From assembly GCA_013152475.1 (NCBI GenBank), contig JAADGH010000200.1, positions 29,034-93,033 on the forward strand: a stretch of 64,000 nt of DNA, in the 5' to 3' direction. Below the pieces are notes generated by a model. The model ran no database searches. It was not told the origin of the DNA and saw only the letters and a list, made by a program, of their open reading frames with translations. A program made the position numbers and the translations under genes. Every line of letters begins with the position of its first letter. The stretch's first letter is position 1. The stretch is from Planctomycetota bacterium. Its GTDB lineage: Bacteria > Planctomycetota > Brocadiia > JAADGH01. Of the stretch, positions 43,646-52,392 are shown one piece after another.

Positions 43646-44478
43646 GTCTGTGGCTCTCCTTTGAGCGGTGGCGCCTCTGCCGTGCTGCGGATGGAGGAGC
43701 AATAGATCCCCACAAACACCAGGACCATGCCCAGCACAGCGGTATGCGCAATTTCCTCGCCGAGGAACGCCGCGCCGATCGCCGCCGTGCCGACGGGGGC
43801 GATGAACTGGAGCGGGCCGAGGCGTCCCGCCTCGACGGTCTCCAGTGCATGATACCACAAAAAGAAGCCGAGTGCAGTAGGCACAATGCCCACAAATGCG
43901 ATCCATCCCAGGATCGTCGGGTCGGTAACGATGGGCGTGCGCCGGAGGGCCATAACGACCAGCAGCATGGCGCTGCCGCAGACGGTGGCGAGGGTGGTGG
44001 TGACCATGCCGCCGTATTTCCTGACCATGCCCTTGCCCGCCACGGTGAAGACGGCCCACGAGAGCGCCGCGCCGACGGCGAGCGCGCAGCCGAGGATGTT
44101 GTTCTCCGGCGGCTGGGCCGATTGGGCGGCCCGGGACGTCACGACGAGGACACAGCCGAGGACGCCGATGGCGATGCCGGATATCTTGCCGAGGGTGATT
44201 CGCTCCCCGATGCAAACGGCGAGGAGGACGATGAAGATGGGGTTTGCGTTTATCAGGATCCCGGCATTGACAGCGATGGTGTATCGGACCGAGGCGAAGA
44301 GCAGCAGCCCCATGCCGAGTATCCCCGTGAGGCCGAGCAGGGCCATGCGAGAGAGGTCGTGGGCGGCGGCATTCAGGAGCGCAGGGACGCGGCGTGTTGC
44401 CACGAGGATGCCCACGAGCACCGCACCGGCGATAAGGAATCTGACGGTAACGAGGAAGACGGTGTCAACAGAGCACAA
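43642..44478 (-). CDS. EamA/DMT-family transporter
   Basis: About 278 residues with roughly nine hydrophobic helices and two EamA repeats (RFLIAGAVLVGILVATRR; YTIAVNAGILINANPIFIVL; repeat 2 FVGIVPTALGFFLWYHALET, LGEEIAHTAVLGMVLVFVGI). Family proteins export amino acids or metabolites. The first helix is incomplete from the TTG at 44478: the frame continues upstream (LTYGAVASLLWSLPPPIGR) to an ATT at 44550 that has AGGGGAG 7 bases before it, with no ATG, GTG or TTG in between. That length (302 residues) matches the family better. Co-transcribed with the radical SAM gene by a 4-base overlap. Confidence 0.83.
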   Translation of the reverse strand: MCSVDTVFLVTVRFLIAGAVLVGILVATRRVPALLNAAAHDLSRMALLGLTGILGMGLLLFASVRYTIAVNAGILINANPIFIVLLAVCIGERITLGKISGIAIGVLGCVLVVTSRAAQSAQPPENNILGCALAVGAALSWAVFTVAGKGMVRKYGGMVTTTLATVCGSAMLLVVMALRRTPIVTDPTILGWIAFVGIVPTALGFFLWYHALETVEAGRLGPLQFIAPVGTAAIGAAFLGEEIAHTAVLGMVLVFVGIYCSSIRSTAEAPPLKGEPQT

Positions 44479-44562
44479 CAGCCGGCCGATCGGCGGAGGA
44501 AGGCTCCACAGCAGCGAAGCGACGGCGCCGTAGGTCAGGCCTCTGCGAATGGCGCATCTCCC

Positions 44563-45261
44563 CTATTCTCGGTCCTTCAGGAGCTGCTTCTTGAGGTTGG
44601 TATTCGAGGAGTCGTCTTCGATGTCGGCGGCCGTGCCTTTGCCCTTCTTCTCGGGCCCCCCCTTCTTCTCCGGGGACGACGTGGCCTTTTTTACGGCCAG
44701 GACGTCGGCGTCCCGGTAGGCGTCGACGGCCTGCGCGGTGTCGAAGGAGCGGCTCCCGGGAATCCTCCCGGCCAGGCGGCCGTATTCATCAAGGACCACC
44801 TGTCCCATGTCCACCTTGAGGTCTGATTCATTCGTGACGAAACGGACCGGGGAGAAGGTGACGGCCATGGACCATGCGACGAGAAGGACCCCGACAATCA
44901 GCGCGCCGCTCGCAGCGCCCGCCGCGCCCCCCCCGATGCGGTCGATGATGGGAACAACGCTGACGTCATCCGCCTCGACGTAGACAAGCGTGGCGTGGGT
45001 AAGCACCAGAAAGAGCGCCCCGAAGAGCAGCGCGAAGGCAATGAAACTCCAAAACTCCGGACCCCAGGTCGGGGCGATTTTCGCCAGGGCGGCGCCGAAG
45101 ACATCTCGGCAGGCGTAGGCCACGATGAAGGTGAAGGCAAGCCGCAGGAAGATCATGATCGCCGGGAACAGACGAATCCTGTACCCGACCGCCGCCAAGG
45201 CCAGAATCACCACGGCACCGAGAACGTTGATAACAGTGGCAGAAATTTCTCTGTCCTCCAC
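44563..45261 (-). CDS. CvpA-family membrane protein
   Basis: 232 residues, four or five helices: INVLGAVVILALAAVGYRIR, a second at 32-52, WSFIAFALLFGALFLVLTHA, then IIDRIGGGAAGAASGALIVG (the conserved D-x-x-x-G-x-x-x-G of CvpA) and IVGVLLVAWSMAV. CvpA proteins relate to colicin V production and membrane stress; function here unknown. The last ~50 residues are charged, low-complexity (SSPEKKGGPEKKGKG). Upstream of EamA by 85-12 bases depending on its start. Confidence 0.85.
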   Translation of the reverse strand: MEDREISATVINVLGAVVILALAAVGYRIRLFPAIMIFLRLAFTFIVAYACRDVFGAALAKIAPTWGPEFWSFIAFALLFGALFLVLTHATLVYVEADDVSVVPIIDRIGGGAAGAASGALIVGVLLVAWSMAVTFSPVRFVTNESDLKVDMGQVVLDEYGRLAGRIPGSRSFDTAQAVDAYRDADVLAVKKATSSPEKKGGPEKKGKGTAADIEDDSSNTNLKKQLLKDRE

Positions 45262-45335
45262 TCAATGATTTGTCTCGCCAGAAGACACGCTCAATCCCGC
45301 GAAGGCACGGGATTGGGCGTGGCGCCCATCCGGAA

Positions 45336-47222
45336 CTACTTGGACTTTGTCACACGAATGAGCTCCTGAATCGACGTGGCTCCGTCGAGGACTTTTGTAA
45401 TCCCATCGTCCCAGATGTGCCCGTGGCCGTCGCGCTCGGCCTGTTCGAGAACCTCCTGCGCCGGCGTCTCGCTCGCCATCATCGCGCGCATCTTGTCGGA
45501 GACGTCGAGCAGCTCGAAGATGCCCGTGCGCCCGATGAAGCCGGTTTTCATGCACTTCACGCAGCCCACGGCCTTGTAGAGCTTCGCGGCGGACTCGGGT
45601 GTCACGCCAATCTTTTTCAGCAGCTCCTCCGACGGCTTGAAGGCCTGCCGGCATGCCTTGCACATGCGGCGCACCAAACGCTGGGCAAGGATGCCCCTGA
45701 GCGCCCCGCTGATCACGTTGGGGTCGGCCCCGAATTGGAACAGTTTCTTCAGGCCCTCCACGGCCGAGTCGGCATACATGGCCCCCAGAACCAGCTTGCC
45801 TTCGTTGGCCTCTCGGAGGGCGGCCCGGGCGCTTTCTTTGCTGTCGACGTCTCCGATGACCAGCACATCTGGCCTCTCGCCCACGGCCGCCTGCAGCACC
45901 TTCGGGAAGGGCCTGCCCTGCGCCGCATCGACGGCGTGTTGGCTCAGGCCCTTCAGGCGATACTCAATGGGCTGTTCGATCGTGACGACCTTCCGCTTCT
46001 CCGGGTCGATCTCGGCAATCATGGCATAGAGCGTCGTCGTGGCGCCGGACCCGGGCGGGCCGCAGACGAGAATGAGCCCGTTCTTGCCCTTCAGCAGATC
46101 GCGAAGCGGCTCCCGTATCTCATCCGGCAGGCCGATCTTGTCCAGGCGGAAGACCGCCCGTGTGGGGTCCATCAGCGCCAAGAGGATGGTCTCGCCCTGA
46201 ACGCTGTATTCCACGGAGGCGCGCACCCCAACGGTCCGGTCGGCCAGCGCCACGGCGAAACCGCCGACATGGGCCCTGCCCCGCTCAGAGGTATCGATTC
46301 CGGCGATGCCCTTGGTGCTGGCCATGATGGGGGTAACCAACTCCCAGGAGTAAGAACCGCGGTCGTAGAAGATCCCGTCGATGCAGTATCGGACGCGGAG
46401 CAGTTCCCCTCGGGGTTGGAGCTGGATGCAGGTTGCCCGGCGTTTCAGGGCCCCGTCGAGGATCTCCTTCAGACACGATATCCCCTCCTCGGCCCTGGCC
46501 CGGCCGCCCTCGACTTCCGGCAGGCTGATGGGCTGGCCGTCGCGCCGCAGAAGCCGAAGCTCCTCACCGGCAACTTTGCCGCGAAGGAAGGTACGGGTGT
46601 TGACCTGGATTCCAACCTTCCGCAGCGCCGCAATAAGTTTCAACCGGATATGCTCGCGGGTCCAGATCCTGCCGCTGGCCTTGGCGTACTTGTTGCGGAC
46701 CGGGATGTACGTCACACAGACGAGGACCCCGAAGAGGAAGGGCGCGAACGTAAAGATGGCATGCCCGAACCAGAAGAGGGCGATCCCACCCATGCCGGCG
46801 CCGATCATTAGCAGGTTCCACCAGTGCCGGCGCATCTCCAGGGCATGCGCGTCGCGGTTGAGCCAGTCGGCCAAGAGCACCCAGGACAGGCAGGAGAGGA
46901 AGAGAATGATCAACCAGCCAATGCTCAGGGAGATGCCGGTGGGCGCCGGCGCCAGAGGTCCGGGTCCGGCTTCGGGTTCGGGTGCGGCGCATGGTTCGGT
47001 CTTCGGTGTCTCCGGCGCGCCCATGTCCTCGGGTTCGGCCGGCGTTTCGATCTTTTTCGGAGGCGCCGTCTTTGCTTCCTTGGCTGCGGGAGCCTTTCCT
47101 TTGGCCTTTGATTCCTGCGCACTCAGGGCGTGCAGGTTGAGAAGGAAAGCGGCCGCCAGGGCCATGACGGCGAGAACGGGACTCGATTTGAAGCGCGCAG
47201 GTCCCCAACAACGATCCATCAA
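45336..47222 (-). CDS. GspE/PilB-family protein with lost ATPase motifs and membrane N-terminus
   Basis: 628 residues. Residues 1-35 are a signal-like hydrophobic stretch; 36-97 is a Pro/Ala/Lys/Glu linker; TM helices lie at about 100-118, 138-153 and 157-173. Residues 190-620 follow the PulE/PilB layout: N2 domain, Arg-rich region GVRASVEYSVQG, then CGPPGSGATTTLYA (Walker A with A394 instead of Lys), TIEQPIE (Asp box, Q417), IGDVDSKES (Walker B, 456-464) and AMYADSA (His box). Later come the zinc cysteines MCKAC and GCVKC, and the C-terminal FIGRTGIFELL. All four nucleotide-site motifs are altered, so ATP hydrolysis is unlikely. No Gsp/Pil partners adjoin it. Confidence 0.85.
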   Translation of the reverse strand: MMDRCWGPARFKSSPVLAVMALAAAFLLNLHALSAQESKAKGKAPAAKEAKTAPPKKIETPAEPEDMGAPETPKTEPCAAPEPEAGPGPLAPAPTGISLSIGWLIILFLSCLSWVLLADWLNRDAHALEMRRHWWNLLMIGAGMGGIALFWFGHAIFTFAPFLFGVLVCVTYIPVRNKYAKASGRIWTREHIRLKLIAALRKVGIQVNTRTFLRGKVAGEELRLLRRDGQPISLPEVEGGRARAEEGISCLKEILDGALKRRATCIQLQPRGELLRVRYCIDGIFYDRGSYSWELVTPIMASTKGIAGIDTSERGRAHVGGFAVALADRTVGVRASVEYSVQGETILLALMDPTRAVFRLDKIGLPDEIREPLRDLLKGKNGLILVCGPPGSGATTTLYAMIAEIDPEKRKVVTIEQPIEYRLKGLSQHAVDAAQGRPFPKVLQAAVGERPDVLVIGDVDSKESARAALREANEGKLVLGAMYADSAVEGLKKLFQFGADPNVISGALRGILAQRLVRRMCKACRQAFKPSEELLKKIGVTPESAAKLYKAVGCVKCMKTGFIGRTGIFELLDVSDKMRAMMASETPAQEVLEQAERDGHGHIWDDGITKVLDGATSIQELIRVTKSK

Positions 47223-47243
47223 TATACCCCCTCCTCCCTATGC

Positions 47244-48029
47244 TCAGGCGACAGGCCGAGGGCTTGGCCGAACTTCCACGCCAGCCTCTGACAGGTACTG
47301 CTTGATCTGCCCTACGGATAGTTCCTTATAGTGAAACACCGACGCCGCCAGGGCCGCGTCGGCTTTCCCCTCCGTCAGCACCTCAAGAAAATGCTCCGGG
47401 CGCCCGGCCCCGCCGGATGCGATTACCGGAATATCCACCCTCTCGGATACGGCCTTGGTCATGGGAATATCGTAGCCGTCCTTCGTACCGTCGCAGTCCA
47501 TACTCGTCAGGAGGATTTCCCCCGCGCCACGATCCTCGACCTCCTGCGCCCAGGCGACGGCTTCCAGGCCCGTCGGCGTCCGCCCGCCGTTGACGTGAAC
47601 CTCCCAGAACTCCTCCCCGTCGCGCGTGACGCGCTTCGGGTCGATGGCCACCACGATGCACTGGCGCCCGAAGCGCCGCGCGCCTTCGGTGATGAGGCCC
47701 GGGTCCTTGACGGCAGACGTATTTATGGACACCTTGTCCGCGCCCGCATTGAGCAGGTCGCGGATATCGGCTACACTTCGGATGCCGCCTCCCACGGTAA
47801 GGGGCATGAATATCTGCTCCGCCGTGCGGCGGACGATGTCGATGATGATGTTCCGCTCTTCGTACGACGCCGTGATGTCGAGAAAGACCAGCTCGTCGGC
47901 CCCCTGCTCGTCATACAGCGCCGCGACGTCTACCGGATCGCCGGCGTCACGCAGGTTCACGAAGTTCGTGCCCTTGACCACCCGCCCCCGCTCCACATCC
48001 AGGCATGGGATGATGCGCTTGGCTACCAA
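47244..48029 (-). CDS. hisF: imidazole glycerol phosphate synthase cyclase subunit
   Basis: 261-residue (beta/alpha)8 barrel that cyclises PRFAR with ammonia from HisH in histidine synthesis. [20 protein letters not shown] (general-acid Asp), [29 protein letters not shown] (catalytic Asp), [13 protein letters not shown] and [12 protein letters not shown] are all typical. It lies between the GspE-like gene and thiG with short gaps; hisH is absent from the window. Confidence 0.97.
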   Translation of the reverse strand: MVAKRIIPCLDVERGRVVKGTNFVNLRDAGDPVDVAALYDEQGADELVFLDITASYEERNIIIDIVRRTAEQIFMPLTVGGGIRSVADIRDLLNAGADKVSINTSAVKDPGLITEGARRFGRQCIVVAIDPKRVTRDGEEFWEVHVNGGRTPTGLEAVAWAQEVEDRGAGEILLTSMDCDGTKDGYDIPMTKAVSERVDIPVIASGGAGRPEHFLEVLTEGKADAALAASVFHYKELSVGQIKQYLSEAGVEVRPSPRPVA

Positions 48030-48031
48030 CG

Positions 48032-48802
48032 CTAAAAGTCCTTATCGGGGCTGCTGGCCTTGGCGTAGAGCTTCTTGGGAATCCGTCCCGCCTGATAGGC
48101 CAGCCGGCCGGCTTCGCATGCGTGCCGCATGGCCTTGGCCATCTTGACCGGATCCTTCGCCCCGGCGATGCCCGTGTTCAACAGGACGCCCTCGCAGCCG
48201 AGCTCCATGGCCACGGCCACGTCGGATGCGGCGCCCACCCCGGCATCAACGATGATCGGCACGTTGGCCTGCTCCAGGATGATCCGGATGTTGTTCTTGT
48301 TCAGAATGCCCTGGCCGGAGCCGATGGGCGCGCCGGCGGGCATGACACTCGTTGCGCCCAGGTCCTCCAGGCGCTTGGCGACGATGGGGTCGTCGGAGGT
48401 ATAGACGAGGACGGTGAAGCCCTCCTTCACCAGCTTCTCTGTGGCCTCCAGGGTGGCGACGGGATCGGGCAGGAGGGTTCGTTCGTCGCCGAGCACCTCC
48501 AACTTTACAAGGTCCGAGAATCCCGCCTCGCGCGCGAGCATGGCCGTGCGGATGGCCTCGTCGGCGGAGTAGCACCCGGCGGTGTTCGGGAGGATGGTGC
48601 ATTTCTCCCGGTCGATGTAGTTGAGGAGGGAGTCGCCGGACTTGACGTCCAGGTTTACGCGCCGGACGGCGACGGTGACACATTCCGTGCCGGACGCTTC
48701 GAGGGCCTCCGCCATGAGCGGGAAGGTTTCATACTTGCCCGTGCCCACGAAAAGCCGGGAGGTGAATTCATACGCGCCAAGTTTCAGTGTGTCGTCAGCC
48801 AC
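48032..48802 (-). CDS. thiG: thiazole synthase ThiG
   Basis: 256-residue TIM barrel forming the thiazole phosphate of thiamine from dehydroglycine (or Tyr product), ThiS-thiocarboxylate and deoxyxylulose phosphate. [49 protein letters not shown] (Schiff-base Lys), [12 protein letters not shown] and [18 protein letters not shown] are the diagnostic motifs. It begins 12 bases after thiS, and hisF starts 2 bases after its stop. Confidence 0.97.
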   Translation of the reverse strand: MADDTLKLGAYEFTSRLFVGTGKYETFPLMAEALEASGTECVTVAVRRVNLDVKSGDSLLNYIDREKCTILPNTAGCYSADEAIRTAMLAREAGFSDLVKLEVLGDERTLLPDPVATLEATEKLVKEGFTVLVYTSDDPIVAKRLEDLGATSVMPAGAPIGSGQGILNKNNIRIILEQANVPIIVDAGVGAASDVAVAMELGCEGVLLNTGIAGAKDPVKMAKAMRHACEAGRLAYQAGRIPKKLYAKASSPDKDF

Positions 48803-48814
48803 AGTTCTCCACCT

Positions 48815-49015
48815 TCAGCCTCCGCCGACAAACGTAACGATTTCGATCACGCTGCCGGGGTGGAGGATCGTTGTCTCGTGTTTCGACCTTGGGATAATCT
48901 CACGGTTCAGTTCGACGGCGACTCCCTCCCTCTTGACGCCGAGCTCGGCGAGCAGATCGCTCAGGGACACCCCCTCGCGACACTCACGCGGTTTTCCATT
49001 CACCGTGATCTGCAC
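48815..49015 (-). CDS. thiS: sulfur-carrier protein ThiS
   Basis: 66-residue beta-grasp carrier; MQITVNGKPRE start, LLAELGVKREGVAVELN core and the required C-terminal GG (IEIVTFVGGG). It is adenylated and thiocarboxylated, then donates sulfur to ThiG, which follows it. GTG start at 49015. No TPP riboswitch is visible upstream. Confidence 0.95.
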   Translation of the reverse strand: MQITVNGKPRECREGVSLSDLLAELGVKREGVAVELNREIIPRSKHETTILHPGSVIEIVTFVGGG

Positions 49016-49071
49016 TGGATACGTCAGGATATTGTGAAAAACCCCTCCGGTACTATCTCCTGTTCCAGCGT

Positions 49072-49101
49072 ATTTTACCAGTCGCCTCTGGGAAAAAGCA
49101 A
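49072..49101 (-). promoter_or_regulatory. sigma70-like promoter of thiS-thiG
   Basis: On the minus strand TTGCTT (49101-49096), 18-bp spacer, TAAAAT (49077-49072). Predicted start near 49065; leader of about 50 bases. Confidence 0.4.
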
Positions 49102-49188
49102 GTCATAAAGTGTGAGAAATACATTTTTTGGCGTTGTGGCGCCGTAGCCTCTCAGCTACGCGGGAAGTTCACTTCAAGAAGGGGAATC

Positions 49189-49265
49189 GTCATTCCCGCG
49201 AAAACGGGAATCCACATTTGACGGCAGCCCCCGAAGTCCTGGATTCCCGCTTGCGCGGGGATGAC
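49189..49265. repeat. REP-like palindromic repeat, copy 2 (paired units)
   Basis: Unit A GTCATTCCCGCGAAAACGGG at 49189-49208, continuing AATCCA, and a reversed unit B TGGATTCCCGCTTGCGCGGG (49240-49259), ending GATGAC at 49265. The two units are in inverted order around ~25 bases, a BIME-like pair. Unit A is the same element as 41178-41203. Confidence 0.75.
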
Positions 49266-49313
49266 ACCCGGTCGCCCCGCGAGGGTAAGGTTACGTCATA
49301 CCGCTGTGACCGC

Positions 49314-49342
49314 TTGAAAATGTGGGCGAAGTATGGTATAAT
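49314..49342 (+). promoter_or_regulatory. sigma70-like promoter of the topoisomerase VI operon
   Basis: TTGAAA (49314-49319), 17-bp spacer, exact TATAAT (49337-49342). Predicted start near 49349, a long leader (about 139 bases) before the ATG at 49488. Confidence 0.6.
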
Positions 49343-49487
49343 CCTATTGTTCGGCGTGTGTTAGGGCGCAAGGGCGGTTTGTGTGCCGGGGCCGCCTGCC
49401 ACGCGCCAGACGGGTCACGCCGGCGCCATCGCTGTGCTTCCTCACATCGGACCTGACGGGTCCTGTCCTTTCGTATGGAGTATTTGT

Positions 49488-51164
49488 ATGGCCAAGAAAC
49501 GCAAAAGGGCCGCCAAAGGCAAGAAGAAGGCCAAGGCTGCGACCAGGAAAAGGATCGAGACGAAGCAGGACGCCATCGCTCCGGACCTGACGGCGAGCGA
49601 ACCGTCGCTCCGCGCCACGGCGGAGAGCATGGCCAAGAACCAGCGGAGCATCTCCATCTCGGAGTTTTTCACCAAGAACCGCCACCTGCTCGGCTTCGAC
49701 AACCCGCGCAAGGCGCTCCTGACCACGATCAAGGAGGCGGTGGACAACTCGCTCGACGCCTGCGAGGAAGCGGGCATCCTGCCCGACATCAAGATCGAAG
49801 TGACGCCGCTCCAACAGGAAAACCGTTTCCGCGTGACCATCCAGGACAATGGCCCGGGCATCCTCAAGGCGCAAATCCCCAGCATCTTCGCCAAGCTCCT
49901 CTACGGGTCGAAGTTCCACCGCCTGAAGATGTCTCGCGGGCAGCAGGGCATCGGCATCTCCGCCGCCGGCATGTATGGGCAGCTCACCACGGGCAAGCCT
50001 ATCCGCATCACCTCTCGGACCTCGGGGAAGAAACGGGCCCACTACTACGAGCTTATGATCGACACCCAGAAGAATGAGCCGACAATTGTCAAAGAAGACG
50101 ATATATCAAACGGCCTGAAACGTGGAACGCGCGTTGAGATCGACTTGTTGGCAAGGTACCTCAAAGGCAAGCAGTCCGTGGATGAGTACCTGGAGCAGAC
50201 AGCCATCGCCAACCCCCATGTACGAATGACCTATCAGGCCCCCGGCGAGAAGGAGCCCATTCTCTACCGGCGCGCGGCGCAGGAGCTTCCACGCGAGCCC
50301 AAGGAAATCAAGCCGCACCCTCACGGGGTGGAGTTAGGCATGCTCATCCGTATGCTCCGCACGACAAAATCGCGCACGCTCGCCAGCTTTCTGAAGACCG
50401 ATTTCTCCCGCGTGAGCGCGCGCGTAGCGAGCCAAATCTGCGAGGCAGCCAAGCTCTACGTCAAGGCCCGGCCTTCCCGCATCGCCCGGCAGGAGGCGGA
50501 CAACCTCTTCAACGCGATCAACGCGACCAAGATCATGAACCCCCCGACCGACTGCATCTCGCCCATCGGGGAGGAACTGATCCTGAAGGGGCTGAGGAAG
50601 CAGATCCACGCCGATTTCTTCACCTCGACCACCCGGTCGCCGTCGGTCTATCGCGGCAATCCATTCCAGGTGGAGGTCGGTCTGGCCTATGGCGGGGACC
50701 TGCCGGCGGAAGGGCCGGTGCGCCTGCTGCGCTATGCCAACCGGGTGCCGCTGCTCTACCAGCAGTCGGCCTGCGCGGTCTGGCGGTCGGTGATCGATAC
50801 GGACTGGCGCAACTACGGCCTGCAGCAGTCCACCGACGCGCTGCCGACGGGGCCGATGGTCCTGTTCGTGCACTTCGCGTCGGTGTGGGTCCCGTTCACG
50901 TCGGAGAGCAAGGAGGCCATCGCGCATTATCCTGAGATCACCAAGGAGATTCGCCTGGCGCTGCAGGAGTGCGGCCGGAACGTCGCATCCCATATCAAGC
51001 GCCGGCGGCGCGAGGCCGATGCGGCGCGGAAGAAATCGTACATCCAGGAGTATATCCCCCACATTGCAATCGGGCTGAAGGAGATTCTCAGTCTCACGGA
51101 CCGGCAGGAGAGTCGTGTGGTGAACTCGCTCACCGAGGTCCTCGAAAAGACGCGAAAGATGTAA
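49488..51164 (+). CDS. top6B: DNA topoisomerase VI subunit B
   Basis: 558-residue ATPase subunit of the type IIB topoisomerase (relaxes and decatenates DNA with subunit A). A GHKL ATP site is complete: KEAVDNSLDACEEAG (E83, N87), DNGPGI (120-125), SRGQQGIGISAAGMYGQ (G-rich lid). A helix-two-turn-helix region and transducer domain follow, ending with TSESKEAIAHYPEITKEIRL and coiled segments. The first 22 residues are Lys/Arg-rich (KKRKRAAKGKKKAKAATRKR), matching the basic tail of subunit A. ATG at 49488 has GGAG 9 bases upstream; a frame open back to 49383 is not conserved. Topo VI is typical of archaea and plants; bacterial cases are sparse. Confidence 0.95.
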   Translation: MAKKRKRAAKGKKKAKAATRKRIETKQDAIAPDLTASEPSLRATAESMAKNQRSISISEFFTKNRHLLGFDNPRKALLTTIKEAVDNSLDACEEAGILPDIKIEVTPLQQENRFRVTIQDNGPGILKAQIPSIFAKLLYGSKFHRLKMSRGQQGIGISAAGMYGQLTTGKPIRITSRTSGKKRAHYYELMIDTQKNEPTIVKEDDISNGLKRGTRVEIDLLARYLKGKQSVDEYLEQTAIANPHVRMTYQAPGEKEPILYRRAAQELPREPKEIKPHPHGVELGMLIRMLRTTKSRTLASFLKTDFSRVSARVASQICEAAKLYVKARPSRIARQEADNLFNAINATKIMNPPTDCISPIGEELILKGLRKQIHADFFTSTTRSPSVYRGNPFQVEVGLAYGGDLPAEGPVRLLRYANRVPLLYQQSACAVWRSVIDTDWRNYGLQQSTDALPTGPMVLFVHFASVWVPFTSESKEAIAHYPEITKEIRLALQECGRNVASHIKRRRREADAARKKSYIQEYIPHIAIGLKEILSLTDRQESRVVNSLTEVLEKTRKM

Positions 51165-51180
51165 TCCCCGAGGAGAAGGA

Positions 51181-52281
51181 ATGGCGAAGAGGAAGAGAAA
51201 AAGAAAAATATCGCCCGTCGTCAAGAAGATCGACGACTCGGCGGCATCGATCCACCAGACGGTGTTGAAGAAAAAGAAGCCGAGCATGCACTTCCCGCTG
51301 CGGTCGCTCAAGAACGTCAAGTTCCGCCCCAAGGCGGGCTACCTGGAGCTGAAGGGGCTGACCAAGGTGCGCACCCTTTCCGTAACCACCGTCAAGGCCT
51401 TCGCCCAGACGCTGCGCATGATGGCGCTCTCGAAGGACCTTCTCCTGCGCGATGACTTCGCCAGCAAGAGAGAGGCCTATTACATCTCAAAAAATTGGGA
51501 CAAGGCCCGCTTTGATGAGCAACCGGAATCCGATGCGGTCATGGACGACGTGGAGGCCATGTTCATGGTCAATCGCGAGCAGCTCGGTTTCATCCCCGAG
51601 GAAAAGGGCGGCGAGGTGGCCGGGCGGCTGATCGTCATCGACCGCGAACACAACAACCTGCGCATCGACTGCACGAAGTTTGGCTCGGGGGCCTACTCCA
51701 TCCCGATCAACGTGGAGAACCTCGGCTTCGAGACGAAGGCGAAGTTCATCCTCTGCATCGAGACCAGCGCCATGTTCCAGCGGCTGGTGAAGCACGAGTA
51801 CTGGAAGACGGCGAACTGCATTCTCATCTCCATGGGCGGCGTGCCGACGCGCGCGCTTCGGCGATTCGTCCGGCGACTGTCCGACGAGATAAAAATCCCG
51901 GTCTACGTCTTCGTCGATGGCGACCCGTACGGCATGTGCAACATCTACCGGACGCTGAAGGTGGGATCGGGCAATGCGGCGCACATCAACAAATATTTCT
52001 GCGTGCCCCAGGCCCGCTACATGGGCATCACACCGGAGGACATCAAAAAATACAAGCTCCCCACCCACCCCCTGCAGGAGGTGGACAAGAAACGCGCGCG
52101 GGACGCCATCAAGAACGATCCCTTTGTCCAACATCACAAAGAGTGGCAAGAGGCGTTAGAGAAGCTGATGCAGATGGGCGTCCGCGCCGAGCAGCAGGCC
52201 CTGGCCGCGCACGGGCTGAACTACGTCATCAGCCACTACCTTCCCCAGAAACTGAAAAACGCGAAGGAGTTCCTGCCGTAG
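51181..52281 (+). CDS. top6A: DNA topoisomerase VI subunit A
   Basis: 366-residue Spo11-like cleaving subunit. The catalytic tyrosine region is SKREAYYISKNW (Y100/Y101) in the winged-helix CAP domain. The Toprim domain has E194 (LCIETSAMFQRL) and FVDGDPYGM (D246, D248) as metal ligands, then YRTLKVGSGNAAH. The N-terminus is basic (MAKRKRKRKISPVVKK). It starts 16 bases after subunit B with its own GAGGAGAAGG site, so both are made from one mRNA. Complete and in good order. Confidence 0.95.
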   Translation: MAKRKRKRKISPVVKKIDDSAASIHQTVLKKKKPSMHFPLRSLKNVKFRPKAGYLELKGLTKVRTLSVTTVKAFAQTLRMMALSKDLLLRDDFASKREAYYISKNWDKARFDEQPESDAVMDDVEAMFMVNREQLGFIPEEKGGEVAGRLIVIDREHNNLRIDCTKFGSGAYSIPINVENLGFETKAKFILCIETSAMFQRLVKHEYWKTANCILISMGGVPTRALRRFVRRLSDEIKIPVYVFVDGDPYGMCNIYRTLKVGSGNAAHINKYFCVPQARYMGITPEDIKKYKLPTHPLQEVDKKRARDAIKNDPFVQHHKEWQEALEKLMQMGVRAEQQALAAHGLNYVISHYLPQKLKNAKEFLP

Positions 52282-52392
52282 GTGGGGTAAGGGCATGTAT
52301 TCGCACCCCTATGGCTGCGGGGAATTCCGCAGGGTGAGGCCTGCGGCGACAAGAGATGATGGTGGGCCAGAGGCCCAGCCAACGTGCTGAGT

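Larger units (their letters stand above)
49016..49487. other. 472-base divergent region between thiS and the Topo VI genes
   Basis: Contains the thiS promoter (minus, 49072-49101), a REP-like element (49189-49265) and the Topo VI promoter (plus, 49314-49342) followed by a ~139-base leader with a small GGACC/GGTCC hairpin. Confidence 0.6.

Noticed and set aside
49016..49110. TPP riboswitch upstream of thiS
   Set aside because: The conserved CTGAGA and ACCTGATCTGG-like elements are not present in the leader.
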